Shown here: positions 48,401-58,294 of the stretch, one piece after another
Layout of the letters: each line of letters begins with the position of its first letter
How positions within the stretch are numbered: position 1 is the first letter of the stretch
Origin: Gammaproteobacteria bacterium
Lineage (GTDB): Bacteria > Pseudomonadota > Gammaproteobacteria > Steroidobacterales > Woeseiaceae
Reading direction: 5' to 3'
Assembly (NCBI GenBank): GCA_022600955.1
Contig: JAHZJK010000024.1
Span: 58,003-122,002, forward strand
DNA: 64,000 nucleotides
Position numbers and translations under genes: made by a program
Notes under the pieces: model-generated
What the model saw: only the letters and a program-made list of their open reading frames with translations
Told to the model about the DNA's origin: nothing
Database searches by the model: none

Positions 48401-51400
48401 GCGTGCAACGATTCGGCCCTGACGGCACTTTCGCTGGCGAGGTGACGTCTGAAGGGACTGGCGTCAATCAAGGTGATGAGCCTGAATTCATCATCGGCAA
48501 TATGGGGCAACCAGAACAGATCTCGGTGAACGCCACATCTTTCTACGTCATGGAAGAAGATCCGGACAACGGCGATTACTTCGTGCACTCATTCAAGACG
48601 ACGCCGTTCTACGATATTACGCACGACACTGAGAGTTCGAGTGCAAAGATCAAGTACGTTTCAAACTTCGACTTCTTGCCGCAGGATGTATTTAGCTTCT
48701 ACGTCGATGACGGCATAGTACGCAGCCCGGCCGCGACAGTTACAGTCGACATTACGCGCGCATTCAATGCGCCTGAACGTCTGCGCGCACAATGCTATCC
48801 GGACTTTTCGCTTGATATCGATATTCCCTGCGCACTGGACGAAGATCGATTTATCTACGTTCGCTTGAGCGCCTACGATCCAGATGGCTTCATCAGTACA
48901 GGTGGCCAGGACACGCTCAGCTTCAACATTGAGGAAGAGCCCGCTCACGGCGTTTTTCAGTTGATAGCGGATGCGAGTACCGATAACGCGGCTGTCTATC
49001 GCTATGTGCCGGAGAAACACTTCAACGGTGTTGATACAGTGCGTTTTAGAGCATTCGACGGCAACGCAAGCTCCGAGGATGATGCCAGCTTACAATTTAC
49101 GGTGAATCCTTTGCCCGATCCCGTGACGATCGAGTTTGCCGACGATCTGCGGGCCGCGCGAGGCTTTCCGTCGATTATCAGCGCCGAGTTTAGCGATGTC
49201 GACGAAGACCCGGACTTGCAGGCGTCGCTGGTCAGCTTCGATTGGGGCGACGGTACGGTCGCAAGCTCCAATGACTGGACGGGCTCTGGACACGAAGACC
49301 TAAATGGTCGGGAGATCAGTCCACAGATTGACTACGGTCGTGGCATGGGCGTGCTGATCGGCAGCCACAATTACGGCGGGTCGGCGACCGACCGTTACAC
49401 CGTTACCGCCATCATGGACTCCGCGCCGGAAGAAGACCTCTGGAGCGTGCAGGTTTCCGCTGACGTTGAGATTGTTGACGTAACAGTTGTCGGTGTGGGT
49501 TCGCGGCAGCCACTGGACAATGTTGCACCCGATGTCCCTTTCTCGCTGACGTTGACCGTTGAAAACTTCGCGCCGACCAATTGGTCAGGACTCACTGCGG
49601 ACAATGTAGAAATTGCCTTCGACGTACCGGCAGGATTGATCGTATCGACGACGACGGACCTGCGTTGTACTGGTACGGATCGAGTTCGGTGTTCACTCGG
49701 CAGCTTGGCACCCGACGAAGCGACAGACGTCACGTTGGGTGGTTTAGTAACGTTGCAGGCCGCTCGCTCGCAACCCCACTACGACCTGCTGGTCGATATT
49801 GTCGACGCGGGCCCGAAGCTGAGCGATAGCAATACCGCCAACATCAGTATTTCGATTGCCGATAGCGACGCTGACGGCACGATTGATGCCGACGATGCCT
49901 ATCCCGACGATTCTCGATGGCAGTCAGATACCGATAATGATGGGCTTGCAGATCGCTGGGAGAATGACAATGGCTTCGATCCGATGGTGGCCGATGATAC
50001 CGGGTCGGACGATGACGGTGATGGATACACGCTGCTCGAGGAGTTCGAAAATGGCAGTTTTCCGAACCTTGCCGAGCGCGAAGCGAGTGTTCGCGGCGAA
50101 ATACTGGAGTCCCCCGATAACGATGTCGAAGATCTCTTCGGGCTTGCAATGGCAGGTGGTGATCTGAATCAGGATGGCTATGCGGATCTCGTTGTCGGGA
50201 GTAGAGCTTATGACACTGACGGCGCCGTCTTCATCGCTTATGGCAGCGATGACGGTATTAACTCAACGTTGCAGACGCTGCGCCCGGATGTAGGTGTTAG
50301 TCAGTTCGGACGCACGATTGCCGTTGGCGACTGGGACGACAATGGCTATCCAGATATCGCCATTGCCAGTGGCGATGCGGTGGCGATCCACTTCAACAAC
50401 GGACAGATTCTACAACTGCGCGATCAAACGCTGACGCTATCATCGACGGGTACGGTAGTGGCGCTACGCCTGCTAAGCGGCGACCTCGACGATGACGGCG
50501 TAGACGATCTTATTGTCAATACATTGGACGATGGCAATGTAACGTGGCTGGACATGTATCTGTCGAGCAACGGCGGATTGGATGTTGCGCCCCAGGTGGT
50601 CGCACTTTCAGGTGTCAACTATGGAGCTATGACATTGGGTGATGTTGATGGCGATGGATTGACCGATCTGTTGATGGGTGCTGCCAGTAGCGACTTTGTT
50701 AGCGGCTATTTGGGTGCCAGTAACGATTGGAGTGCCACATCCGGCCTCCTGGAGTCTTTCACGATATCGGCGCCATTGGGCCAGGACAACTTCGGGTTTT
50801 CTATTGCCAGTGGTTTAGATGTTAGCGGCGATGATGTCGACGACCTGGTTGTTGGCTCCGCCAGAAGCGGCGGGTTCGTGAACCTTTACAGCAGCGAAAG
50901 TGACTACTGGACTAACAATGGCGCGCCGCCGCAGCAGATAATCTCGGGCGCGCCTTCAGGTACCGGCGATGCGTTCGGTGACCAACTCGGTGCATCGCTT
51001 GTCTTAGGGCACCTCGATACAGATGATTTTGCCGACCTGGTCGTCGGTGGCAACCGCGCGGGAGCGACGGATGAGGGACAGATCCGAATTCTGCACGGTA
51101 GCGCAGCCGGTTTTGTAGACGAGCAGATCGAAGTTGGGACAAGCGCTTACGATCTGCTCGGTCACTACGTCGTCATTCCCGGTGACATTGATGGGAACGG
51201 CATAGACGATGTAGCCGGCGGCGCATCGGATGCCACGACCCCGCAAAACCCGAGTCCGGATGGCGGCTATGTTGAACTGTTCTACCATTCATTCGAGCTG
51301 CAAACTGGCGCGCAGGATTCCGACAGCGATGGTGTCGATGACGACGTCGACAACTGCCCTGCCGATGCCAACACGAATCAGTCCGACATCGACAGTGACG

Positions 51401-53592
51401 ACGCCGGCGATGCTTGCGATGTGGATATCGACGGCGACGGTTTCGACAATGCTGCGGACAATTGCCCCCTTGACGCATCTCTCGATCAGACGGACAGCGA
51501 CAACGATCTCGATGGCGACATTTGCGATTCGGACGATGACAACGACGGCGTCGCCGACATCGACGACGCATTCCCGCTGAATCCCGATTACAGCGCCGAC
51601 ACGGATGGTGATGGTCTTCCCGACGCCTATGAAACCGCAAATGGTCTGGATGCCAATGACGGGTCCGATGCGGCTGGTGACCTCGATGGTGACGGTCGTA
51701 GCAATCTCGAGGAGTTTGAGCAGGGCGGAGATATCAGTCGTGATGATGTCGCACCGACACTGGTGGCGCCCGCCAATCTTGTTATCGACGCAACGGGATA
51801 CCGAACTCCGGTCGAACTGGGTGACGCGGTTGCCAATGACGCATTGGATGGGTCGCTAGACGCGGTAGTTGATGATTCAGGCCCTTATCGACCGGGGCGC
51901 TATGTCTTGACGTGGAGCGCCACTGATGCAGCGGGCAACAGCGCGACCGAGACACAGATTGTCGACGTCCTGCCGCTGGCCGACTTTGGCGTGCGCACAG
52001 CCGAGGTACCTGAAGGAGAGGCCGTGATGGTCGATGTTGTACTCAATGGCATCGCACCCGAGTACCCGGTGCTTGTAGATCTGACCGTAGCTGGATCGGC
52101 GTTGCAAGGCGATGACTACAGTCTTACCGCAACATCGATCCTTATTGCGGACGGTGTTCGAGGTGCTGTCCGAATAGAAACCATCGGCGACGCGATCGCG
52201 GACGATCAGGAAGAGATTGTTCTGTCGTTCGCCACAATTCAGGGCGCTGTTGGCGGCGGCATTCGTGAACGCATAATTCGAATCGTGGAAGGAAACATTC
52301 TTCCTGTCGTGGATATCGCCGTGATGCAGAACGGCCAGTTGCGCACGGACATCGTGCCCGCCGACGGGGTGGTTCAGCTTGAAGCAATCGTCGATGACCC
52401 TAACGACGCCGATACGCATGTGTTCGACTGGAGCGGATCCGACAATGCGCTCGTGCCGTCGGAAGGGTTCATTAGCAATACCTTCACTTTCAATGCGAGC
52501 GGGCTGTCGGCAGGTCTGTATCGGGCTGAGGTGGTTGTTGCCGACGACGGTGATCCTGCTCAGCTACAAACGGTTGAGCGTCGGGTGCGTGTTTTGGCAG
52601 CGGCGCCGCTACTGGATGTCACAAGCGATACCGATGGTGACGGACGCAGTGACCAGGATGAAGGTTACGGCGACGCGGACCTCGACGGAGTGCCCGATTG
52701 GCAAGACGCGAACGACGCAGACCTTTTGCTAACGGCGCGCGTGGGCGAATCAAACTACCTGCAAACAGACTCGGGTCTCTTGCTAACGCTGGGTTCAACG
52801 GCCATGGCGTCAGGGAGCGATGCAACAGTGTCCCTGGCTGAAATAGAGCTTTACGGCAGCAACGGAGGCCCCGCGTTGTTGGCGTCCGATCCGAACTACA
52901 GCTACTTGACCAACTCGCTGGACTTCGAAATTAGTCAATTGCCGCAGAACGGAGACAGCGCACGTATCGTATTGCCATTGGGCGGTACGATTCCGGCCAG
53001 CGCCAGCTACCGAAAATACTTTGCGGATATTGGCTGGGCGTCATTCGTTGAGGACTCAATCGACAGCATAGCCTCCGCGCCGGGAACGCCAGACTCATGT
53101 CCCGCGCCCGGTAATGATCAGTATGTCGCCGGACTGACTGAGGGCGATCGCTGTGTTCAGTTGACTGTTCGCGATGGTGGGCCCAATGATTCCGATGGCG
53201 TTGCCAATCGTGTTATCCAAGATCCGGGCGGCGTCGCGATGCAAACGCTGGTCGCGATGGTTTCGCTGCAGCCGCTAAACTTGCCCGATGTGACAGTCAG
53301 CGCAGGGAATGCGGACGTCGCAATGCTGAGTTTTCGCCTCAATAGCAATAGCGGCAGCACGCGTCTGGGCTCGATAACACTGCAGGCGTCCGGCAGCGGC
53401 AACGATGCGATTGACGTAAAGAACATAACGCTGTGGGCGGACCTTGACGGGAGCGGCAGCGTTACGAGCGGCGACGTTGAGCTTGGTGTTGGACAATACT
53501 CTACCGACAACGGATCTCTTGTTCTTACAGCCACGACAGATTTCAGCATTCCGTCGGGCGATAGCGACTATTTGGTGACTTATGACTACTAG
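45487..53592 (+). CDS. Giant secreted/surface protein (NHL, FG-GAP, thrombospondin type 3, choice-of-anchor U-like)
   Basis: NHL-like FETPNSIAIGPGDILYVADTGNSRVQRFGPDGTF; FG-GAP DLNQDGYADLVVGSRAYDTDGAVFIAYGS; TSP3 DSDSDGVDDDVDNCPADANTNQSDIDSDDAGDACD; C-terminal DRCVQLTVRDGGPNDSDGVANRVIQDPGGVA. ATG at 45487 preferred; ORF opens at 45418. Confidence 0.85.
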   Translation: MQEIRRLGHSANRWATNTMTIICAAAFTLTAGQVVADSPFDATPDDNLAVAATQGALMGTHVGGTIGGVAAPSYVGTGFEIAALSADLALKNTPPVMELPSDFSKFPNAAATGSVTGYQCIYKFAGTIRKGQDITDDGFRGGVEESFASIFYIPFDPLDKVYADLGTPAVYHPQADVRVRAINPYLGEFAYRDFDDEQARLLQKRPEFPAGRHTIQWEANTSMNLIMDFTLPSLLIPLGIAAETYVGKRIASSTRASFIENAVGTAAEAGLIAADVSGAAAKTQWYEDTLFFTAANRGAQTLTVWDSSRPYFRDVETNATNIRQQSIELQATDFGGVRLGRVETALREKFEAVDDCGEEFTISTDAASSRLFTIGDGPHELVWQAREVEGGPYHPDIAETSTQIREGENFVTLLTQLIRVVDTQAPLLLVPDSFAQERTSAWNLGAESFPLGRPRITDLADPAPGFNNNAPDMLQVGPAGSRYEIQWEAFDNQGNVTVAPPEDPDRYTQIVTLKPPGINRPPTAEITSATAIASTAVEILLTGTDTEEPRIGGRFDPLAFEIETLPLAGQFEAPLLPFFIDDFRLTPVGEREDNDEITRVSPLKHLADQFRLLDAVDRGAFLDLEICNAQPGSTSDTEFGGVIPVDFVYRPSFVYVDDQNNYYLRDHFWVCGEGTNGDFDAEPVLSKLPRLSKWSDDGEMLAMRPLYPTADPAHDNSNLDATFWPSDRFSFEEGRVWIGLGNEPFINQGNGEPVVRDYFSYDDDLDGHRSHGRTVLEPPLASFLLGIAADTSRDLVYELYPSGLPRSNTVRRRDTLRVSRFRDDMQVGDPREEIGTFLFGSRAAMTGRDVKVDSEGNVYIVDWQNHRVHKIAPTVLDENGEWQLGEYIGWMGRCSQNNLNDDGVPYSACDEANEVSYGYACDDLKCQGYAGGGPFPPPPALSGDQPGQFETPNSIAIGPGDILYVADTGNSRVQRFGPDGTFAGEVTSEGTGVNQGDEPEFIIGNMGQPEQISVNATSFYVMEEDPDNGDYFVHSFKTTPFYDITHDTESSSAKIKYVSNFDFLPQDVFSFYVDDGIVRSPAATVTVDITRAFNAPERLRAQCYPDFSLDIDIPCALDEDRFIYVRLSAYDPDGFISTGGQDTLSFNIEEEPAHGVFQLIADASTDNAAVYRYVPEKHFNGVDTVRFRAFDGNASSEDDASLQFTVNPLPDPVTIEFADDLRAARGFPSIISAEFSDVDEDPDLQASLVSFDWGDGTVASSNDWTGSGHEDLNGREISPQIDYGRGMGVLIGSHNYGGSATDRYTVTAIMDSAPEEDLWSVQVSADVEIVDVTVVGVGSRQPLDNVAPDVPFSLTLTVENFAPTNWSGLTADNVEIAFDVPAGLIVSTTTDLRCTGTDRVRCSLGSLAPDEATDVTLGGLVTLQAARSQPHYDLLVDIVDAGPKLSDSNTANISISIADSDADGTIDADDAYPDDSRWQSDTDNDGLADRWENDNGFDPMVADDTGSDDDGDGYTLLEEFENGSFPNLAEREASVRGEILESPDNDVEDLFGLAMAGGDLNQDGYADLVVGSRAYDTDGAVFIAYGSDDGINSTLQTLRPDVGVSQFGRTIAVGDWDDNGYPDIAIASGDAVAIHFNNGQILQLRDQTLTLSSTGTVVALRLLSGDLDDDGVDDLIVNTLDDGNVTWLDMYLSSNGGLDVAPQVVALSGVNYGAMTLGDVDGDGLTDLLMGAASSDFVSGYLGASNDWSATSGLLESFTISAPLGQDNFGFSIASGLDVSGDDVDDLVVGSARSGGFVNLYSSESDYWTNNGAPPQQIISGAPSGTGDAFGDQLGASLVLGHLDTDDFADLVVGGNRAGATDEGQIRILHGSAAGFVDEQIEVGTSAYDLLGHYVVIPGDIDGNGIDDVAGGASDATTPQNPSPDGGYVELFYHSFELQTGAQDSDSDGVDDDVDNCPADANTNQSDIDSDDAGDACDVDIDGDGFDNAADNCPLDASLDQTDSDNDLDGDICDSDDDNDGVADIDDAFPLNPDYSADTDGDGLPDAYETANGLDANDGSDAAGDLDGDGRSNLEEFEQGGDISRDDVAPTLVAPANLVIDATGYRTPVELGDAVANDALDGSLDAVVDDSGPYRPGRYVLTWSATDAAGNSATETQIVDVLPLADFGVRTAEVPEGEAVMVDVVLNGIAPEYPVLVDLTVAGSALQGDDYSLTATSILIADGVRGAVRIETIGDAIADDQEEIVLSFATIQGAVGGGIRERIIRIVEGNILPVVDIAVMQNGQLRTDIVPADGVVQLEAIVDDPNDADTHVFDWSGSDNALVPSEGFISNTFTFNASGLSAGLYRAEVVVADDGDPAQLQTVERRVRVLAAAPLLDVTSDTDGDGRSDQDEGYGDADLDGVPDWQDANDADLLLTARVGESNYLQTDSGLLLTLGSTAMASGSDATVSLAEIELYGSNGGPALLASDPNYSYLTNSLDFEISQLPQNGDSARIVLPLGGTIPASASYRKYFADIGWASFVEDSIDSIASAPGTPDSCPAPGNDQYVAGLTEGDRCVQLTVRDGGPNDSDGVANRVIQDPGGVAMQTLVAMVSLQPLNLPDVTVSAGNADVAMLSFRLNSNSGSTRLGSITLQASGSGNDAIDVKNITLWADLDGSGSVTSGDVELGVGQYSTDNGSLVLTATTDFSIPSGDSDYLVTYDY

Positions 53593-53842
53593 TATTAAAA
53601 CAACGCGCAGCGGTGGTGACTCAGGCTTCCGCGCCCTTATTGCTCTATCAACGGTGATGTTCGTTGCTGCTTGCGGCGGTGGCGGGGGAGGTGAGACCCA
53701 GCCGCCATCACCCCCGCCGCCCCCTGCCGCGAAGACTTTCCAGACCTCATTAGATGAGGTGATCGCGATTGATCGCAGCGACGGTTCCACGGTGCAGGTA
53801 AGTGGCAGTGGTTTTAGCGGGGCAACGGCGACGATGCCATAG
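53582..53842 (+). CDS. Short lipoprotein-like ORF, possibly truncated
   Basis: ATG overlaps the stop of the giant gene; signal FRALIALSTVMFVAACGGGGGG with lipobox; 86 aa. Confidence 0.5.
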   Translation: MTTSIKTTRSGGDSGFRALIALSTVMFVAACGGGGGGETQPPSPPPPPAAKTFQTSLDEVIAIDRSDGSTVQVSGSGFSGATATMP

Positions 53843-53851
53843 TTGGTGCGA

Positions 53852-53888
53852 AACAAAGACCGCCCCACAAACGGGGACGGTCCTTGTT
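53852..53888. terminator. Bidirectional terminator between convergent genes
   Basis: AACAAaGACCGCCCC-acaaac-GGGGaCGGTCcTTGTT: 14 pairs with one mismatch and one bulge, between the ends of convergent genes. Confidence 0.7.
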
Positions 53889-53896
53889 CACTCTCT

Positions 53897-55972
53897 TCAG
53901 TGTTTCTTGAAGTACGAAAGTCCAAACGCAGTGTTTACAGTTGTATTCTCGTCTCCCTCGAAGCCTTCGCGCACCGAGTACAAGTCATCGAAGAATCCGA
54001 CGTCGAGTTGATCGTTCGCGCCGAATATTCCACTTTCGCCAATTCCTGCCAGATTGAACAGGCCGCCGGGTCCCTCATCCATAATATTCTGCTGAGGGTT
54101 GAATCCGTCTGTGTGGAAGTTTCCGATGTAGTGGCCAGCCTCATGCGCAATGACATTGCCTAATACCGTGGTGACCAGTTCTTTTTTCGTTACGCCAGGG
54201 GCCAGTTCAACATCGTTCAACGAGAACGTGAACTCGCCACTGATACCGGAAGCAGGGGCACTCAGTACATCCAGCAGCACGAGCGCTGTATCGTTAACGG
54301 CGTAGTTGCCTGGATCGATAGTCGATGCGATCCCAATCGTATTGATAAAGGACTCCTCGATAGTGCCTGAAACTTCTACGACGCTTATCTCGAACGTCAG
54401 TCCAAAGATCGTGAAGCTGCCTTCTTCAATAAATTGGTCGAACCAATCCCAATGCCCGGTTCCGTCGTTTCCAAGTACCACGACGCCGAAGTTCCTGTTC
54501 TCACGAGATCTCGCGAGCTCTCTACCCAGGTTGTCGCGTACTTCGTGTGTGATTTTTCTCGTGATTCTGCGCACATCACGATCTCTATTGGGCAGGTCCC
54601 AGGCAGGCAGGAAATCCCTGAAGGGCGTGTGATCCGTTATCACGGGAAACCCGAACCATGGTTCTTTGTTGACGGGCCCGCCGTTATAGTCGAGCCAGAT
54701 CAACTGGATTCGGTTTTTTTCTCGTTCGAATTCCGGCCGATAAACGCCAAGCTCCAGTTCGTACCCGCCGAACGAGCCGCCCAGTGCTATCGCGTATTTG
54801 CCGCTTTCCTCTACGATGTAGTCAATCGTAGTGTTGCCATCAATAGGCAGTGGGCTTTCAGAAACCCCAAAGCTGCCAAATCCTGCTACGCCTTTTTCCA
54901 GGGATTCAGAAACGTTGAAGATTCCTATGACCGGCGTGCCTTCATTACGGACCGCGGCTCCCAGTACGTCTCCCTTGTCGAGATTGACGGTATAAAAATC
55001 GACGTCGCCTTCGCCTGGTGGGAAAACGCGCATCTCGAATTCGTAGCTGCCTTCCGAACCGATCAGTCCAGTGACGGAGCCGCCCTCAGAGTTGAAGGGG
55101 TCAGCTGGCTCGAAGGCGCCGAATCCACCAATCGCCATCAGAAAAGACAAATCGTTTGCGCCGACAGTCAAACTAACAAACGTATCGAATCCGTCGCCGC
55201 CGTCATCCTGTTGAAAAATGATCGTTCCATCGGGGAGATAGAACGTGACGAACGGATCGAGATCACCAAACGGGTCAGGGGTCCTGACAGCAATATCAAA
55301 TGTCGTTCCTGCCGGCACGAATACTTCGACAAAATCATAGTCGGAAACCGTACCGGCCATGGGTCCGTCACCGATCACACCGGAAAAGCTGATGCCGTCC
55401 GGTCCGCCGACAATGCCGGATGGAAGCGCAAGCGGAATCGCACCATCGTCTTCCACTTGCGCTAATGGCCGAATGTCCAGACTGCCCAGCGAGCCATTAA
55501 TAATCACCTGATTATTTTCATTGCGACCTGTGCCGAACTGGCGAATTTTTTCAGCATCTGCCTGGACGTCATTCGCGCCCTTCTCGATTTCTTCTTCGGT
55601 GTAATCAATAGGTCCGTCAGGAACTGCCGATCTTTGCGTGCTGGAGCGCGCAGCGGCGGCCGATGATCGCGCCTGCGTGGCAGCGCGGGCTTTCATCTTC
55701 CTCATCTTTTTCCAATACTCAGCCCTGTAGTCTGCGCCCGGGGGGAGCGTGCTGATCATCGGATCAGGCGACATGGGTTCGGTTGGATAGAGCAACGTTC
55801 CCGGTGGCTGTACCTTGTCCGCATAAATCGACGCGTGATCAGGTGTAAATTCTGAATTGCTGAGGGTTTCCTGCGCCTGCGCCGGAATGCTGGCCAGCAA
55901 CATTGTGACGAGAGTGACAAGAAAAAATGGCTGTGTTTTCGTTCTTTGGAATCCAAAAAGCTCGATCATCAT
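53897..55972 (-). CDS. Secreted metzincin-like metalloprotease with pre-peptidase C-terminal-like domains
   Basis: VLGNVIAHEAGHYIGNFHTDGF fits HExxHxxGxxH; DYDFVEVFVPAGTTFDIAVRTPDPFGDLDPFVTFYLPDGTIIFQQDDGGDGFDTFVSLTV is PPC-like; N-terminal signal. Confidence 0.85.
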   Translation of the reverse strand: MMIELFGFQRTKTQPFFLVTLVTMLLASIPAQAQETLSNSEFTPDHASIYADKVQPPGTLLYPTEPMSPDPMISTLPPGADYRAEYWKKMRKMKARAATQARSSAAAARSSTQRSAVPDGPIDYTEEEIEKGANDVQADAEKIRQFGTGRNENNQVIINGSLGSLDIRPLAQVEDDGAIPLALPSGIVGGPDGISFSGVIGDGPMAGTVSDYDFVEVFVPAGTTFDIAVRTPDPFGDLDPFVTFYLPDGTIIFQQDDGGDGFDTFVSLTVGANDLSFLMAIGGFGAFEPADPFNSEGGSVTGLIGSEGSYEFEMRVFPPGEGDVDFYTVNLDKGDVLGAAVRNEGTPVIGIFNVSESLEKGVAGFGSFGVSESPLPIDGNTTIDYIVEESGKYAIALGGSFGGYELELGVYRPEFEREKNRIQLIWLDYNGGPVNKEPWFGFPVITDHTPFRDFLPAWDLPNRDRDVRRITRKITHEVRDNLGRELARSRENRNFGVVVLGNDGTGHWDWFDQFIEEGSFTIFGLTFEISVVEVSGTIEESFINTIGIASTIDPGNYAVNDTALVLLDVLSAPASGISGEFTFSLNDVELAPGVTKKELVTTVLGNVIAHEAGHYIGNFHTDGFNPQQNIMDEGPGGLFNLAGIGESGIFGANDQLDVGFFDDLYSVREGFEGDENTTVNTAFGLSYFKKH

Positions 55973-56439
55973 GAGTATCCCCTATTGTAGTGCCGGGCAA
56001 ACGTGGTGAACGTTCGCCAGAACAACGAGGTTTTCTCTCAGCAAACTCCTGCGTCCTACCGAGGAGTTTCAAACACGCCTTGTTATTTCTATTGTCGGTG
56101 TCTTGCTGTACTCAGGTTCGGCGATTGCCCGTCTAATGTGTCAAAACTATATTTGGTCGTTTTCGCCCACAAACAATAGCATTGTCCGCGCGCAAAGGCA
56201 TGCTCGCGTCCACATAAGCGCGTGGTGAAATGGATCTCAACAACGGTTCTGCTTCCAGCGTCGGCGTCCCAATAGGTCGATATTTGCAGAAAACATAAAC
56301 GATTAGATGAACGAGCTAATTCTGTTTCTCAAAGATACTGAAAAAAAGATCATTCTTACTTCGATCTACGCTTGCCGTCCGTCAGCCGCTGCCAACGCGC
56401 TCCTTGTAACCTTCCGCCGAATGTAGAGCCGCTCCTGGA

Positions 56440-58275
56440 CTAGCGCCGATACACAGCTTTGCCATTCACGAATGTCGCCTCGACTTTGACATCCTTGAGA
56501 CCGCGCGGATTCATCGTCAACAGGTCGTCGGACAATACGACGAAGTCGGCCAGCTTGCCGACGGTGAGCGAGCCTTTTATCTGTTCCTCGTAACCGGCAT
56601 ACGCGGTGTTCAGCGTATAGGCTCGAATTGCTTCCTCTATTGTCAGGCGTTCATGCGGGAACCAGCCGCCTTCGGGTTGGCCTGACAGTGTCATGCGCGT
56701 AACCGCGGCATACAGGCCAAGCATCGGATTCAGGAAGTAACGGGACGCGTTCGTGCCCGGTGAATCCGAGCCAAAGCTGACCACTGCACCTGCGTCCCAC
56801 AGCCGGCGAAATGCGTAGGCACCGCGCGATCGATCACGGCCGATACGTTCTTCCATCCAGCGCATGTCGTCCGACGTGTGAAAGGGCTGCACCTCGGTGA
56901 CGATGCCAAGCTCACCGGCCCGATCGATATCTCTATCGGTCATTACCTGTGCGTGTACGAGTCTGAAGCGCCGATCACGCTCACCGTTTTCACCAATGAT
57001 GCGCTCGAGCATATCGAGAAGGTAGCCGTTCGCTTCGTCGCCGATGGCGTGCACGGTAAGCTGTATGCCATTGGCATCAGCTTGCAAGGCCAGGCGCTCG
57101 AGGTTGCTTTGCATCTCCTCCGGATCGCTGGGGCTGCGCAGGAACGGAAACATGATGTCGCGCCAGATTCCGCGGCTGTCGGGGTCATGCGTATACGACT
57201 CGTAGAAGCGCGCGGAACTGTTACCCATGATGCCGTCTATCCAGGCCTTGGTCGCACCGAAACGTATCCAGTCGTCGCCGAAACCGACTTTGATGCCGAG
57301 ATCTGCCATCGATTCCCAGCGATCCAGTGGCGGACGCACGCGCACACGCGCCGTCATCTCCCCTGCATCGCGGAGTTCGCGGTAAATATCGACAAAGGCA
57401 GGATCAGACGTAATGTCGCAGTAGCTTGTGACGCCAACGCTCGCCATCTTTCTCCAGGCCTCGCGAGTCTCGGCAATGCGCTGTTCACGTGACGGTTTGG
57501 GAATCAGAGCATCGAACAGCGACCGGACGTTATCGCGAACCAGTACCGTCGACTCGACGCTGGCCTCGACCGGGTTGAACAGCGCCCCGGTTGGTTCGCC
57601 GTTTTCGTTTCGCGCGACGAGCACCCCAACCGGGTCCGGTGTGCCCTTCTGTATGCCGGCACGTTCGAGGGCGACACTGTTGGCAAGGTAGACCTTACGA
57701 TCAAATCGGCGCACCAGTACCGGGCGGTCCGTCGTGAAGCTGTCAATCATTGCCCGGTCGGGCAGGAACAGGTTGCCGTAGCCATTGTCGCTGCCGACCT
57801 GTCGGCCCGCGGCGGCGACGTCGCCTTCTGCCCAGGTCTCGTACGCTGACCAGTCACCACCAGTGATCCAGGTGCCCGCTGCATATCGGCCATCAACAGC
57901 ACGGATGCGTTCGACGAAGCCGGACCCATCGGATATGTCGAGCAGGTTAAGCCCGTACAACAGCTGCCCGGTCGACTCGAAGTGCACGTGGTTGTCATAG
58001 AAGCCCGGTGTTACAAACGCGCCGTCGAGATCTACGACTTCCGTTTCCGGCCCGATGTAGCGCTCAACATTGGCATTGGAACCGATGTAAACGAATCGCC
58101 CGTCCAGTACGGCCAGCGCCTCGGCGCGTGGCATGTTGTCATCAACTGTCCACAGCTTGCCGTTCCTGGCAACCAGGTCCGCTTGCTGTGCCCACGCTGC
58201 TGGAAACGCAGCGCAGGCGACTATGGCCAGCAGCGCGCCGAACGGTCTTGTTTTTTTCATATTTTCGCGCCTCAA
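56440..58275 (-). CDS. Exported amidohydrolase family protein (YtcJ-like)
   Basis: Signal peptide; LVARNGKLWTVDDNMPRAEALAVLDGRFVYIGSN...GAFVTPGFYDNHVHFESTG; LTVHAIGDEAN; VSFGSDSPGTN. Confidence 0.88.
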   Translation of the reverse strand: MRRENMKKTRPFGALLAIVACAAFPAAWAQQADLVARNGKLWTVDDNMPRAEALAVLDGRFVYIGSNANVERYIGPETEVVDLDGAFVTPGFYDNHVHFESTGQLLYGLNLLDISDGSGFVERIRAVDGRYAAGTWITGGDWSAYETWAEGDVAAAGRQVGSDNGYGNLFLPDRAMIDSFTTDRPVLVRRFDRKVYLANSVALERAGIQKGTPDPVGVLVARNENGEPTGALFNPVEASVESTVLVRDNVRSLFDALIPKPSREQRIAETREAWRKMASVGVTSYCDITSDPAFVDIYRELRDAGEMTARVRVRPPLDRWESMADLGIKVGFGDDWIRFGATKAWIDGIMGNSSARFYESYTHDPDSRGIWRDIMFPFLRSPSDPEEMQSNLERLALQADANGIQLTVHAIGDEANGYLLDMLERIIGENGERDRRFRLVHAQVMTDRDIDRAGELGIVTEVQPFHTSDDMRWMEERIGRDRSRGAYAFRRLWDAGAVVSFGSDSPGTNASRYFLNPMLGLYAAVTRMTLSGQPEGGWFPHERLTIEEAIRAYTLNTAYAGYEEQIKGSLTVGKLADFVVLSDDLLTMNPRGLKDVKVEATFVNGKAVYRR

Positions 58276-58294
58276 ATGGGGAATCAGTAGCAGC

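Noticed and set aside
51300-51620. Possible DNA tandem repeat (GAC/GAT-rich periodicity)
   Set aside because: Explained by thrombospondin type 3 DxDxDG protein repeats in the coding frame; not an independent DNA repeat or CRISPR.
54434-55465. 343-aa plus-strand ORF opposite the metalloprotease gene
   Set aside because: Antisense shadow of a well-supported CDS with HExxHxxGxxH and signal peptide; no domain or signal seen.
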